Shown: one piece after another, positions 54,614 to 63,947 of the stretch | How the letters are laid out: each line of letters opens with the position of its first letter | How positions within the stretch are numbered: position 1 is the stretch's first letter | Source of the DNA: Desulfovibrio sp. X2 | Lineage (GTDB): Bacteria > Desulfobacterota > Desulfovibrionia > Desulfovibrionales > Desulfovibrionaceae | Assembly (NCBI RefSeq): GCF_000422205.1 | Contig: NZ_ATHV01000021.1 | Location: 1-64,000, forward strand | Direction: 5' to 3' | DNA length: 64,000 nucleotides | Position numbers and translations under genes: made by a program | Notes under the pieces: model-generated | Database searches by the model: none | Told to the model about the DNA's origin: nothing | What the model saw: the letters and a program-made list of their open reading frames with translations, nothing else

Positions 54614-55225
54614 CTATTCGTCCGAATCCGCGTAGGGCTCGTCCGCCGGGAGGCCGCTCCTCTCGCGCGGCTCGGCGGGCCGCTGCGAAGGTTTCAGACC
54701 CAGGCGCGCCTCGAGCTGCTGCACGCGCCAGCAGACGCGTTCGAGGTCGTTGGCGCAGAAATCCTTGTGGGTCAGGAGCAGGGTGCGGATGCCCTGTGAG
54801 CGCAGCTCCTCAACCAGGGGGATGTAGTCGCGGTCGCCGGCCACGAGGCAGAGGAAACGGGGCTTGAGCCGCAGGCAGAAGGAGAGGCTCGCGACCACGA
54901 GGCGCTGGTCGTCGCTCTGCTTGTAGCCCTGGTCCATGCGGTGCGCCGGGCTCGGGATGACCGTGGCCCCGGCCAATTCCAGGGCGTAGCGGCGCTTGGC
55001 GAAGAGGTTCTGTTTCTCGCCCACTTGGCGGTCGTCGAGGCTGTCCGGAACCTCGCGGATGAGGGTCATGAAGGTCTCGAGGACGTCGAAACCCTGCTCC
55101 TCAACGTCCTTGCGCACGTCGGCGGGGGAGATGTGAGGCAGCCAGAACTGGCGGGCGACGCTGGTCAGGAAGGCGCCGTCGATGGACAGCAGGGTGGAAT
55201 CGTCTGTGCAGAGGGAAAGGGGCAT
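54614..55225 (-). CDS. NYN domain protein (LabA/DUF88-type PIN-like)
   Basis: A 203-residue protein with a NYN/PIN-like nuclease fold. Acidic positions: an early LLSIDGAFL (the usual D-x-N site has Gly here), KQSDDQRLVVA in the middle and VAGDRDYIPLVEELRSQG with the GD-D motif near 130-147. The C-terminal 30 residues are Pro/Glu/Asp-rich. Such proteins are candidate RNases; the target is unknown. It lies 51 bp downstream of hisF on the same strand. Confidence 0.75.
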   Translation of the reverse strand: MPLSLCTDDSTLLSIDGAFLTSVARQFWLPHISPADVRKDVEEQGFDVLETFMTLIREVPDSLDDRQVGEKQNLFAKRRYALELAGATVIPSPAHRMDQGYKQSDDQRLVVASLSFCLRLKPRFLCLVAGDRDYIPLVEELRSQGIRTLLLTHKDFCANDLERVCWRVQQLEARLGLKPSQRPAEPRERSGLPADEPYADSDE

Positions 55226-55276
55226 GGTGTCCTTGTTGCCGGGCGCGGAGAGCCGCGCCCGGCAGGGATGTTTCGC

Positions 55277-56056
55277 TTACCAGACCGAGCGGACCTTGAC
55301 GCCTCGCTCGCTCATGTATTGCTTGATTTCCGGGATGCTGTACTCGCCGTAGTGGACGATGGAGGCGATGAGGGCCGCCGTGGCCTTGCCCTCGGTCACC
55401 GCGTCGACCATGTGCTGTGGGTTGCCCGCGCCGCCCGAGGCGATGACCGGAATCGACACGGCCTCGGCGATCATGCGCGTGAGCGTCAGCTCGTAGCCGT
55501 CCTTGGTTCCGTCCGCGTCGATGGAGTTGACGCAGAGCTCGCCCGCGCCAAGCGACTCGCAGGTGCGGGCCCATTCCACGGCGTCGAGCCCCATGCGCTT
55601 GCGGCCGCCGTGGATGACGATCTCGTAGCCCGACGGGATCTCCTCGGAGACGCCGACCTTGAGCACGTCCATGCCCACGACCACGCACTGCGCGCCGAAC
55701 TGGGCCGCTCCCTGGCTGATGATGTCCGGAGTCTTGACCGCGGCGGAGTTCACCGAGACCTTTTCCGCGCCCGCCAGCAACACGGCGCGCATGTCTTCCA
55801 GGGTGCGGATGCCGCCGCCCACGGAGAAGGGGATGAAGATCTCGGAGGCCACCCGCTCGACCACGTCCAGGAAGATGCCGCGGCCTTCGTGCGAGGCCGT
55901 GATGTCGTAGAAGACGATCTCGTCCGCGCCCTGCTCGTAGTAGTGGCGGGCACTCTCCACGGGATCGCCGATGTCCACGTTGCCCTCGAACTTGATGCCC
56001 TTGGTCAGCCTGCCGTCACGGACGTCCAGGCAGGGGATGACTCGCTTACTGAGCAC
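55277..56056 (-). CDS. hisF: Imidazole glycerol phosphate synthase cyclase subunit
   Basis: TIM-barrel cyclase that with HisH converts PRFAR to IGP and AICAR in histidine synthesis. 259 residues from a GTG start at 56056, preceded by GGAGGAG. Catalytic aspartates in PCLDVRDGR (about 11) and [11 protein letters not shown]; phosphate sites VGGGIRT and ASGGAGNP. Starts 11 nt inside hisH. Confidence 0.95.
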   Translation of the reverse strand: MLSKRVIPCLDVRDGRLTKGIKFEGNVDIGDPVESARHYYEQGADEIVFYDITASHEGRGIFLDVVERVASEIFIPFSVGGGIRTLEDMRAVLLAGAEKVSVNSAAVKTPDIISQGAAQFGAQCVVVGMDVLKVGVSEEIPSGYEIVIHGGRKRMGLDAVEWARTCESLGAGELCVNSIDADGTKDGYELTLTRMIAEAVSIPVIASGGAGNPQHMVDAVTEGKATAALIASIVHYGEYSIPEIKQYMSERGVKVRSVW

Positions 56057-56687
56057 GGCGCTCCTCCTTGCAGTAGTCGGCGAAGTTCGCAAGCAGCCGA
56101 AGTCCCGGGCGTCCGCTCTTCTCGGCGTGGAACTGCACGGCCCACAGGCCGTCACGGCCGTGCACCGAGCAGAAGCTGGTGCCGTAGTCCGTGGTGGCGA
56201 TGACGAATTCGTCCTTGGGCACCGGATAGTAGGAGTGCACGAAATAGAACTCAGCCTCCGGATCGATGCCCCGGAGCAGCGGGCTCTCCTTGACCCTTGA
56301 GAGCTTGTTCCAGCCCATGTGCGGCACCTTGATGGGCTGGCCGTCCTCGTCGTTCCAGGCGGCATTGAACATGGCGCACTGTCCGGGGACGATGCCCAGC
56401 GTGGTGGTGTCGTTCTCGGCGGAGTAGTCGAGCAGGATCTGGCAGCCGACGCAAATGCCGAGCAGCGGCTTTCCTTTCTGGACCTGGACCTTCAGCACCG
56501 CGTCCAGGCCGGTCGTGGTCAGCTCCCGCATGGCCTGCCCCGCGGCGCCCACGCCGGGGAAGACGATGCCGCTTGCGGCCTCGATCGCGGCGGGGTCGGC
56601 GGAGATGGTGTTCGTGATGCCCAGATAGGAGAGGGCGCGGCTGACCGAGGTCTGGTTGCCGGCCTTGTAGTCGAGGATAACGAGCAT
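56046..56687 (-). CDS. hisH: Imidazole glycerol phosphate synthase glutaminase subunit
   Basis: Class I glutamine amidotransferase of 213 residues supplying ammonia to HisF. Nucleophile Cys in [15 protein letters not shown] (about 82), His/Glu dyad in [10 protein letters not shown]. Other his genes are not in the window. Overlaps hisF by 11 nt. Confidence 0.95.
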   Translation of the reverse strand: MLVILDYKAGNQTSVSRALSYLGITNTISADPAAIEAASGIVFPGVGAAGQAMRELTTTGLDAVLKVQVQKGKPLLGICVGCQILLDYSAENDTTTLGIVPGQCAMFNAAWNDEDGQPIKVPHMGWNKLSRVKESPLLRGIDPEAEFYFVHSYYPVPKDEFVIATTDYGTSFCSVHGRDGLWAVQFHAEKSGRPGLRLLANFADYCKEERRAQ

Positions 56688-56838
56688 GGTCGTCCTCCAA
56701 TGACGTCTCCTGGCGGTGACGTCTCCTGACGGTTCGTCGATTGATCGCCCGGCGAGGACCGGGCCCGGGCGCCCCGGCCGTCGTGAGGCCGGGGATCGCG
56801 TGGTGTCCTTGTTCCAGACTGTTCGTGCAGGTCGTGGT

Positions 56839-57627
56839 CTAGTTCGCGCCGCTCCCGGCGGCGTGGCTGGCTTCGACGGTCTTGAGCACTTCCTCGTACT
56901 TCTCGAGCGGCCAGGCGCCGCGGATCGAGACGCCGCCGAGGACGAAGGAGGGCGTGCCCCTGAAGCCGAACTTCTGGGCTTCGGCGGCGTCCGCCTCGAT
57001 CTCGTCGGCGATCTTCTGATCCTTCACGTCCTTGGCCAGACGCGCCATGTCCAGATGCAGTCCGGCGAGGATGTCGTCCAGGGTCTTCTGGGGCGCGTGC
57101 TCCAGTTCTTCCTGGCGGGCGAAGACCTGGTCGTGGAATTCCCAGGCCTTGGCGGGGTCCTGCATGCCGATGGCCTCGAAGGTCTTGGCCAGGGTCATGG
57201 AGAGCGAGGTGCGCGGGAAGTGCTTGAACTGGAAGCGGACCTCGGGGTGCTTCTTGACGAGCTCGCTGATGGTCTTCGCCGCCCGGGCGCAATAGGGGCA
57301 GAGGAAATCGGAGTAGCCGACCATGAGGTAGGGCGCGGACGGGTTGCCGAGCACGGGACGGCTCGGATCGTAGGTCGGCTGGAGCGGATTCTTGATCTCG
57401 GAGTCGAGGCGCTTCTGCTCCTCGGCAGCCTGCTTGGCGGCAACGCCCTGTTCCACGATCTCGTAGACCGCGATCTTGTTCTCGCGCAGGACGTCGAGGA
57501 GGATGTCGGGGTGCTCGTGCAGGATGGTGCGCATTTCCTCGCGCAGGGCTTTGTCGTCGCGTTTGTCGGCGCCGGCGCAGGCGGTGATGGTCAGGAGGCT
57601 GGCAAGAAGCAGGACGATGGTGCGCAT
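56839..57627 (-). CDS. DsbA-family thiol-disulfide lipoprotein
   Basis: A 262-residue periplasmic protein. The signal ends in a lipobox (TITAC, Cys about 17), so it is probably lipid-anchored. A helical region (about 20-85, [15 protein letters not shown]) precedes a thioredoxin/DsbA domain with active-site [11 protein letters not shown] and the cis-Pro in [10 protein letters not shown]. Likely an oxidoreductase of DsbA/ScsC-Com1 type acting on envelope proteins. The ATG at 57627 gives the lipoprotein signal; the frame upstream is not family-like. Confidence 0.86.
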   Translation of the reverse strand: MRTIVLLLASLLTITACAGADKRDDKALREEMRTILHEHPDILLDVLRENKIAVYEIVEQGVAAKQAAEEQKRLDSEIKNPLQPTYDPSRPVLGNPSAPYLMVGYSDFLCPYCARAAKTISELVKKHPEVRFQFKHFPRTSLSMTLAKTFEAIGMQDPAKAWEFHDQVFARQEELEHAPQKTLDDILAGLHLDMARLAKDVKDQKIADEIEADAAEAQKFGFRGTPSFVLGGVSIRGAWPLEKYEEVLKTVEASHAAGSGAN

Positions 57628-57812
57628 GGTCTTTCGTACTCCGTGTGGCTGGACCAAAAAAGCTTTCTTGCAGAATTCGCCCTGCTTGGCAAGACACGCC
57701 CCGGACGACGGGTGTTCGTGCTCGGTGCGCGGCACTTGGAAAGTCGTGCGCCCTGGGCTATGCTTGCGCCTCGCGGCGGCCGTCCGCCGCAATTCAGCAC
57801 CGAGGAGCATGC

Positions 57813-58796
57813 ATGTACGTCGTTACCGGAGGAGCCGGATTCATCGGCAGCGCCTTCATCTGGAAGCTCAACCAGATGGGCATCGACAGGATTCTGGTCG
57901 TGGACGAGCTGGGGCATGACGAGAAATGGAAGAACCTCGTGGGCCTGCGCTACGAGGAATATCTCCACAAGGACGCGTTCCTCGAGACCGTGTCCGCCGG
58001 ACGGGATCCCTGGGGCATCCGCGCCCTGGTGCACATGGGCGCGTGTTCATCGACCACGGAGAGCGACGCCGACTTCCTGATGCGCAACAACCTGCGCTAT
58101 ACGCAGATACTGGCCGGATTCTGCGCCGAGAAGCGGGTGCGCATGGTCAATGCGTCGAGTGCCGCGACCTACGGGGACGGCAATCTCGGCTTCTCGGACG
58201 ATCTCGAGACCATGAAGCGGCTTCGGCCCCTCAACATGTACGGCTACTCCAAGCAGCTCTTCGACCTCTGGGCGCATCGCCACGGCCTGCTCGACCGCCT
58301 GGCCAGCCTCAAGTTCTTCAACGTCTATGGCCCCAACGAGTACCACAAGGCCGACATGATGAGCGTCATCTGCAAGGCCCATCGCCAGATCGGCGAGACC
58401 GGCAGGCTCAGGCTCTTCAAGTCCTATCATCCCGACTACGGACACGGCGAGTCCAAGCGGGACTTCATCTACGTCAAGGACTGCCTCGAGGTCATGTGGT
58501 GGCTGCTCGAGAACCCGCGCGTCAACGGCGTGTTCAACGTCGGCACGGGGCGGGCGCGCAGCTGGAACGACCTGGCCGCCGCGGTCTTCGGGGCCATGGG
58601 CAAGCCGGTCGAGGTCGAGTACATCGAGATGCCCGAGGCCATCCGCGGCAAGTACCAGTACTTCACCGAGGCGCCCATGGGGAAGCTGCGCACGGCGGGC
58701 TTCGACCGCGAGTTCACGAGCCTCGAGGACGGAGCGGCCGACTACGTGCGCAACTATCTGGCCCAGGACGATCCCTATCTCGACGCGCTCGGGTAG
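57813..58796 (+). CDS. hldD: ADP-L-glycero-D-manno-heptose 6-epimerase
   Basis: NAD(P)-dependent SDR epimerase giving the heptose donor for LPS core. 327 residues. Rossmann motif VTGGAGFIGSAF at 4-15, catalytic YGYSKQLFD (YxxxK), HMGACSSTTE and FFNVYGPNEYHK are diagnostic. Start ATG after CGAGGAG. Same pathway as gmhB at 28.3 kb. Confidence 0.94.
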   Translation: MYVVTGGAGFIGSAFIWKLNQMGIDRILVVDELGHDEKWKNLVGLRYEEYLHKDAFLETVSAGRDPWGIRALVHMGACSSTTESDADFLMRNNLRYTQILAGFCAEKRVRMVNASSAATYGDGNLGFSDDLETMKRLRPLNMYGYSKQLFDLWAHRHGLLDRLASLKFFNVYGPNEYHKADMMSVICKAHRQIGETGRLRLFKSYHPDYGHGESKRDFIYVKDCLEVMWWLLENPRVNGVFNVGTGRARSWNDLAAAVFGAMGKPVEVEYIEMPEAIRGKYQYFTEAPMGKLRTAGFDREFTSLEDGAADYVRNYLAQDDPYLDALG

Positions 58797-58820
58797 GATC
58801 AGCTGAAAGGACAGGCAGGA

Positions 58821-58854
58821 CGGCGCCCGTTCCCCGACCGGGGAGCGGGCGCCG
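58821..58854 (+). terminator. Terminator after hldD
   Basis: A 15-bp stem (58821-58835 with 58840-58854; one T-G pair) with loop GACC and a following CTGTTTT. Separates hldD from the convergent gene ending at 58871. Confidence 0.8.
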
Positions 58855-58870
58855 CTGTTTTCCGGGACGG

Positions 58871-59296
58871 CTACTGCAGGCCGGGGGCGTCCTGGCGCAG
58901 GAGCGCGGATTTTTCCATGAGCTCGAGGATGAGCACGACCAGGGCCATGTCTTCCTTGTTCTCCGGCCCCGTCTCCTCGAAGAGGAAGCTCTTGAAGTCG
59001 CGCACCACGTCGCCGAGCAGCGCCGCCCGGTCCTTGCCCGTGGTGTTGGCGCAGATGTCGAGTATCTGCAGAAGGTAGTGTTTCCACTCCTCGAAGTAGT
59101 GCAGGTGGTAGCCCAGGAGCTCCCGGATCGTGAGGATGCCGAAGATCACCCCGCCGAACGAGCTGAAGTCCTTTCGCCAGATCGCCTGCTTCGAGACATG
59201 CGGCCGTGTGGTCGGCTCGTCCTCGACCATCGGCAATGCGAACGACGGGCGCTGCTTTTTTCTTCTGTAGTCCAGAAGGGATGTTACGATAGCCAT
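58871..59296 (-). CDS. Uncharacterised soluble protein
   Basis: A 141-residue protein without signal or membrane segment. A basic start (DYRRKKQRPSF) is followed by a mostly helical body (ELLGYHLHYFEEWKHYLLQILD, DMALVVLILELMEKSALL). The ATG at 59296 has GGAGGG ahead of it; the longer frame is arginine/proline-rich and unlikely. No family recognised, no operon partner. Confidence 0.65.
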   Translation of the reverse strand: MAIVTSLLDYRRKKQRPSFALPMVEDEPTTRPHVSKQAIWRKDFSSFGGVIFGILTIRELLGYHLHYFEEWKHYLLQILDICANTTGKDRAALLGDVVRDFKSFLFEETGPENKEDMALVVLILELMEKSALLRQDAPGLQ

Positions 59297-59445
59297 GTTG
59301 CCCTCCGATGGCGTTTCCACGCGGCGCTTCCTGCGCTGCGTCGGACTGCGCCGCCTATGCGACGCCTCTGGGACACCATCGGACTTTTCCGGGAAAACTT
59401 TATGCCCGGAGGAGGGATGAGAGGGAAGTTCCTCGGCAGGCGGGA

Positions 59446-61302
59446 TCAGCGCCGCTTGAAGAGGCGCTCGAGTTCCCCGGCGCCCAGGCGCACCAGGGCA
59501 GGACGGCCGTGCGGGCAGTAATAGCGGTCCGGAACGGCCCGCCAGGCCTCGATGAGGCGCAGGGCCTCGTCCTGGGCCAGGGGCTGTCCCGCCTTGAGGG
59601 CGGTCTTGCAGGACATGAGCACCCACAGGTCCTCGAGCGAGGTCGCCTGTCCGTCGAGGGCGGCCTCGATGTAGTCGCGGGCCGCGCCCGCGGTCAGCGA
59701 GGACGGCGTGGACGTGATGCGCACGAGACCGTGCGAAGGGCGCTCGAGCCCGAAGCCGAGAGCCGCGAGTTCGTCCCCGAGCTCAGCGAGCTTTTCCGCC
59801 TGGGCCTCGTGCAGGTGCATTTCAACGGGCAGGGCCAGGGGCATGGACTGGCCCGAGCGGCCGCGCCGGTGCATGGCGGCGTAGAGGATGCGTTCGTGCG
59901 CCGCGTGCTGGTCGAGGATGCCGAGCGTGCCGTCCGGCAGACCGAGCAGCAGGTAGGTGTCCGCTATCTGTCCCAGGTAGCGCATGTCGCCGATGGAGGG
60001 CGGCCGGGCCTCCTGCGTCGCGGCAGAAGGTTCCCGTCCGGCGTCGGAAAACGGCCGGGAAGGTGCCTCGGCCGAGGGCTCTTCCGCGACCTGGCGCGTG
60101 TATTCCCGATAGGCGGGGAATTTCGGTTGCGGGAAGAAGGTGTCGTCTTCCGCCTGGGAATCGCCGTAGGCGCGGGAGGAACGCGGCTGCACCAGGCCGA
60201 GTTGCGCGGGCGTGGGCGCGGGACGCCAGCGCGGCGGCGGGGCCGCTGCCGTGCCCGCCTCGCCCGGGGCGCGCCCGGCATCGGCATAGAGCGCGGGGCC
60301 GGTGGCCTCCAGGGCATCCTGCAGGGTCTGGCGGACGAGAAGGAAGACGGACTGCTCCTCGCGGAAGCGTACCTCCATCTTGGCCGGGTGCACGTTGACG
60401 TCGACCTCCTCGGGCGGCAGCTCGAGAAAGGCCACGACCTGGGGGTACTCGCGCGCCAGGAGGCGTCCCTTGTAGGCTTCGCGGGCAGCGCTGGACAGCA
60501 CGCGGTCCTGGACCGCGCGGCCGTTGACGAAGAAGAGCATCCGGTCCGCCCGGCCCTGGGCCTTCTGCGGGCTGCCGGCCAGACCGTGGATGCGCCTGCC
60601 GTCGCGGGCCCGGTCGAAGGGCAGAAGTCCCTCGCAGATCGCGGGCGGCCAGAACGCGGCGAGACGGCTCGACAGCGGCTGGTCGGGCGGAAAACGGAAG
60701 AGCGTCCTGCCTTCGGCCTTGAAGACGAAGCCCACGTCCAGGCGGGAGAGAGCCATGCGCGAGACCGCGTCCTGGCAGCGCTTGGCCTCAGTGCCCAGGC
60801 TTTTCAGGAACTTGAGCCTGGCCGGGACGTTGGCGAACAGGTCGCGGACCTCGATGATCGTGCCCGAGGCCAGGGCCGCCGGTTCCACCTCGCCGAGGCG
60901 GCCGTGTTCCGCCGCGATGGCTGCGGCCTCGTGCCGCTCGGCGCGCGAGACGAGGCGCAGGCGGGAGACCGAGCCCACGCTGGCCAGGGCCTCGCCCCGA
61001 AATCCGAAGCTGGCGACGTTCAGCAGGTCGTGAAATGTGGCGATCTTGCTCGTGGCATGGCGCGTCAGGGCCAGGGGCAGCTCGTCGGCCGCGATACCCG
61101 AGCCGTTGTCCGTGATGCGTATGAGTCCCTGCCCGCCGCGTTCGATCTCCACGGAAATTCGCGTGGCCCCGGCGTCGAGGGCGTTCTCCACGAGCTCCTT
61201 GACCACGCTGGCGGGCCGCTCGACCACTTCGCCCGCGGCGATCTGGTCGGTCAGTTCCGAAGAGAGCAGCTGGATGGAGCGGGGGATGGGGAGCTGGTCC
61301 AT
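59446..61302 (-). CDS. mutL: DNA mismatch repair protein MutL
   Basis: A 618-residue mismatch-repair coordinator. GHKL ATPase N-terminus: ELVENALDAGAT (catalytic Glu and Asn), RITDNGSGI, SKIATFHDL and GFRGEALASV. Flexible Pro/Ala-rich linker about 330-425. The C-terminal dimerisation domain keeps SCKTALKAG and CPHGRP, but the endonuclease motif reads DQHAAHERILYA, where the usual final Glu is Ala. Ends 15 bp upstream of... lptD lies just before it in transcription (15-bp gap), so the two are co-transcribed. Confidence 0.94.
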   Translation of the reverse strand: MDQLPIPRSIQLLSSELTDQIAAGEVVERPASVVKELVENALDAGATRISVEIERGGQGLIRITDNGSGIAADELPLALTRHATSKIATFHDLLNVASFGFRGEALASVGSVSRLRLVSRAERHEAAAIAAEHGRLGEVEPAALASGTIIEVRDLFANVPARLKFLKSLGTEAKRCQDAVSRMALSRLDVGFVFKAEGRTLFRFPPDQPLSSRLAAFWPPAICEGLLPFDRARDGRRIHGLAGSPQKAQGRADRMLFFVNGRAVQDRVLSSAAREAYKGRLLAREYPQVVAFLELPPEEVDVNVHPAKMEVRFREEQSVFLLVRQTLQDALEATGPALYADAGRAPGEAGTAAAPPPRWRPAPTPAQLGLVQPRSSRAYGDSQAEDDTFFPQPKFPAYREYTRQVAEEPSAEAPSRPFSDAGREPSAATQEARPPSIGDMRYLGQIADTYLLLGLPDGTLGILDQHAAHERILYAAMHRRGRSGQSMPLALPVEMHLHEAQAEKLAELGDELAALGFGLERPSHGLVRITSTPSSLTAGAARDYIEAALDGQATSLEDLWVLMSCKTALKAGQPLAQDEALRLIEAWRAVPDRYYCPHGRPALVRLGAGELERLFKRR

Positions 61303-61317
61303 GGCGAGGCTATGTCG

Positions 61318-63705
61318 TCAATTGGAGTTGTTTGTATTCTGGCTCAGGCTGATGCCGGGCGACTTGAAACCCAGGATCGAGACCCACAGGGCGATGCTGC
61401 GGTCGTATTGCGTGGCGGAGTAGAAGGCCGTGACGTCGTAGCACTGTGCGTGCCACGTGAGGCCGATGTCGGTGGTGATGGGGATGTCGTTGCGTATGTC
61501 GTACTGGTAGACGGTTTCGAGCGTCAGATCCTGCGGCAGGTTGAGCTGCCCCCTGAGCGTCAGCATGTTGATGGCGCTGCGGTTCTGGCGCTTGTATTCG
61601 TCGATCTTGCTGTACTGGGTGAACCCTACGCTGAGCTGGCCGTACTGCGGGTCGTAAAATCCCACCGTGTTCTCGAAACGGGTGATGCCTTCTCCATAAG
61701 GCGAAGTGTAGGTCTTGTTGGTCAGGGAGAGCCAGTCCAGGGGATAGAAATCGGTCTGCGCCAGGACGTCGCCGAACGGACGGCGCGGATATTCGTTCAG
61801 ATCCGTGTTGCGGTCGGCCTCGCGGAAGTCGTAGCTCTGTTCGATCAGCAGACGCAGGAAATCGCGGTAGCTGTAGGCGACGAAGGGATCGGGCTTTCCG
61901 TCCTCGTCCTTCGCCACGTTGACCGTCCCCCGCTTGCGGTTGAGGAGGTTGGTCAGCGAATAGGTGACCTGGTTCTGGGCGCCGATACGGTCGTACTGGT
62001 CGTATTCGGGCAGGCTCCTCTGTTCGACGTTCTGCGTCCAGGAGTAGTCCACGCGCGGCTGGATGGCATGGCGCAGCCCCACCCAGGTGCTCGTCCCGGC
62101 GAGCGAGGCGTCGGGCGCCAGGAGGGCCGGGGGCGTGCCCAGGTCGTAGGTGCCGGAGACCTCGGAGAAGGCGGCTGCTCCGTAGCTGAACAGCTGCCTG
62201 TCCTGCGTGCCCTCGTCGACGTCGCTGGACGAGTTGTCCTGCGTCGCCGAGTACATGGTCTCGCGCCAGCCCATGCGCGGGATGATCGAGCCGTAAGGGC
62301 TCGCCAGCGGCAGGCTCAGCTGCGGCAGGACGTCGAAGCGGCCGCCGCTGGTGCCGTAGTTGCGGGTGAAATACGTCAGCGAGGAGTCGGCCTGGATCTC
62401 GAAGGGCGAGTTCAGCAGCTGCTGCTTGTAGGCATAGGCGGACAGTTCGGGCAGGACCTGCACCGTGGGGTTCTTGTCCCCGGGCTGGTTGCCGTTCATG
62501 TAGTTGAAGTTCTCGGTATACGCGGCCCTCAGGTTCATGGCGTATTCGCCCCCCCAGGTGCGGGTGGCGAGGCCGGTGCTCGTGCGCGTCAGGGAGTCGA
62601 TGGTGTCGATGCCGCGGCCGAAGTCGTTCAGGAAGTCGTTGTAGCTCTGTGAATACCTTGTATGCAGGTGATTGTAGGTGCGCAGGAAGGTCTGGTCCGA
62701 GGCGTAGTCGAGGTCGAGCTTGACCTGGTAGTCGGGATCGAAGGTCCAGCCGTCGTACTTGCTGCGCAGCCAGTAGCGCTGGTGGTTCGTCCGGATCAGG
62801 CCGCTGTTCTCGAACTCCTCTTCCTGCTCGCTCTGGTTGTCGACCACGACCTTGTCGTCGATATAATCCATCCGCCACAGGCCGTGGGTCTGCGCGTCGT
62901 CCGCGCTGCGGTACTCGAGGCCGACCATGGGGCCGCGCTTGCCGAAATAGTCGGCGTAGGCGGTCAGGTCGCGCTCGGCGTCTATGGCCCAGAAGAAGGG
63001 CTGGCTGTAGAAGCCGCCCAGGCGCGAGGAAGAGCCGTAGGTTGGCGGCAGGAAGCCGGTCTGGCGGTCGGCGCGAAGAGGCACCCGCATATAGGGGGCG
63101 TAAAGGATCGGCGTTCCCTTGACGAGGAACTGGGACGAGTAGACGTTGGCGTAGTCGCCCACGGTGAGGTCGCCGGTATCGGTCTTGATGGACCAGGCCG
63201 GGTTCGAGCCCTCGCAGCCGGTCAGCGTCGCCTCGGTGAAGGTGTAGGTGTCCTCGCCGGTCTTGTCGAACTCCTTGCCCTTGACCACGAGGGAACCCTG
63301 CTCGATGAAGAGGATGCCGTTCGTGAGCTTTCCGGTCTTGTTGACCAGGTCGAACTGCGCCTCGTCGGCGTAGATGTCGTAGTCGTGCCAGTAGCTGTGG
63401 ACGTTGCCCTTAAGGTAAATCCAGCCGCTGTCGCGGAAATACTCGATGAAGTCCCCGGAGAGATAGTCGTTGCCGCTGCGCAGGACCGCGTGCCCCCATG
63501 CCTGGACGATCCCGGCCGCGTGGTTGGTGGAAACGCGGTCCGCCGTGAGCTCCCACTCCTGGGAAGTCTTCGGATTCTTCACCACCTGGGTGGTCTGCTC
63601 GGATTGGGGCGCCTGAGCCCCGGCGAGGCCGGGAAGGGCGATGCAGGCGAGGATGATCGCGGACGCGCAAAGGAGGCGCAATGCGGCTGACCGGCAGCGC
63701 TGCAT
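61318..63705 (-). CDS. lptD: LPS-assembly protein LptD
   Basis: Outer-membrane beta-barrel inserting LPS at the cell surface with LptE. 795 residues. Signal peptide about 1-31 (ACIALPGLAGAQA), OstA/LptA-like jellyroll domain (about 45-190, ADRVSTNHAAGIVQAWGHA), then the large LptD barrel with aromatic-rich beta strands. The start at 63705 gives the signal peptide but has a poor ribosome-binding site; in-frame Met codons at 63756 and 63888 exist. Few cysteines are present, so the disulfide pattern of E. coli LptD is not conserved. Confidence 0.9.
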   Translation of the reverse strand: MQRCRSAALRLLCASAIILACIALPGLAGAQAPQSEQTTQVVKNPKTSQEWELTADRVSTNHAAGIVQAWGHAVLRSGNDYLSGDFIEYFRDSGWIYLKGNVHSYWHDYDIYADEAQFDLVNKTGKLTNGILFIEQGSLVVKGKEFDKTGEDTYTFTEATLTGCEGSNPAWSIKTDTGDLTVGDYANVYSSQFLVKGTPILYAPYMRVPLRADRQTGFLPPTYGSSSRLGGFYSQPFFWAIDAERDLTAYADYFGKRGPMVGLEYRSADDAQTHGLWRMDYIDDKVVVDNQSEQEEEFENSGLIRTNHQRYWLRSKYDGWTFDPDYQVKLDLDYASDQTFLRTYNHLHTRYSQSYNDFLNDFGRGIDTIDSLTRTSTGLATRTWGGEYAMNLRAAYTENFNYMNGNQPGDKNPTVQVLPELSAYAYKQQLLNSPFEIQADSSLTYFTRNYGTSGGRFDVLPQLSLPLASPYGSIIPRMGWRETMYSATQDNSSSDVDEGTQDRQLFSYGAAAFSEVSGTYDLGTPPALLAPDASLAGTSTWVGLRHAIQPRVDYSWTQNVEQRSLPEYDQYDRIGAQNQVTYSLTNLLNRKRGTVNVAKDEDGKPDPFVAYSYRDFLRLLIEQSYDFREADRNTDLNEYPRRPFGDVLAQTDFYPLDWLSLTNKTYTSPYGEGITRFENTVGFYDPQYGQLSVGFTQYSKIDEYKRQNRSAINMLTLRGQLNLPQDLTLETVYQYDIRNDIPITTDIGLTWHAQCYDVTAFYSATQYDRSIALWVSILGFKSPGISLSQNTNNSN

Positions 63706-63947
63706 TGTCTGGGAGGGTAACAAGACCTTTATGATATGGGTTCCCGAGTTGTGCATCGTGCCTGCTTGCCGTCGGCGACGGCGGGCCTTGCTTAGCATGA
63801 CATGAGCGTCCAAGACAAGGCAGAAGCCGCGCAAATCTTCGTTTCCCAGGTGGTTGCGGCTTTTCATGCACATCGGAAGGGGATACAAGGACGGCCTTCA
63901 ACATGGCGTCCGGAGGGCCGGATGCCTGCAGCAACGAGGACCCGAAC

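Noticed and set aside
59308-62652. 1114-codon plus-strand open frame
   Set aside because: Lies antisense to mutL and lptD, whose motifs are clear. Long antisense frames are expected in high-GC DNA with this codon usage; the translation is Arg/Gly/Val-rich without domains.
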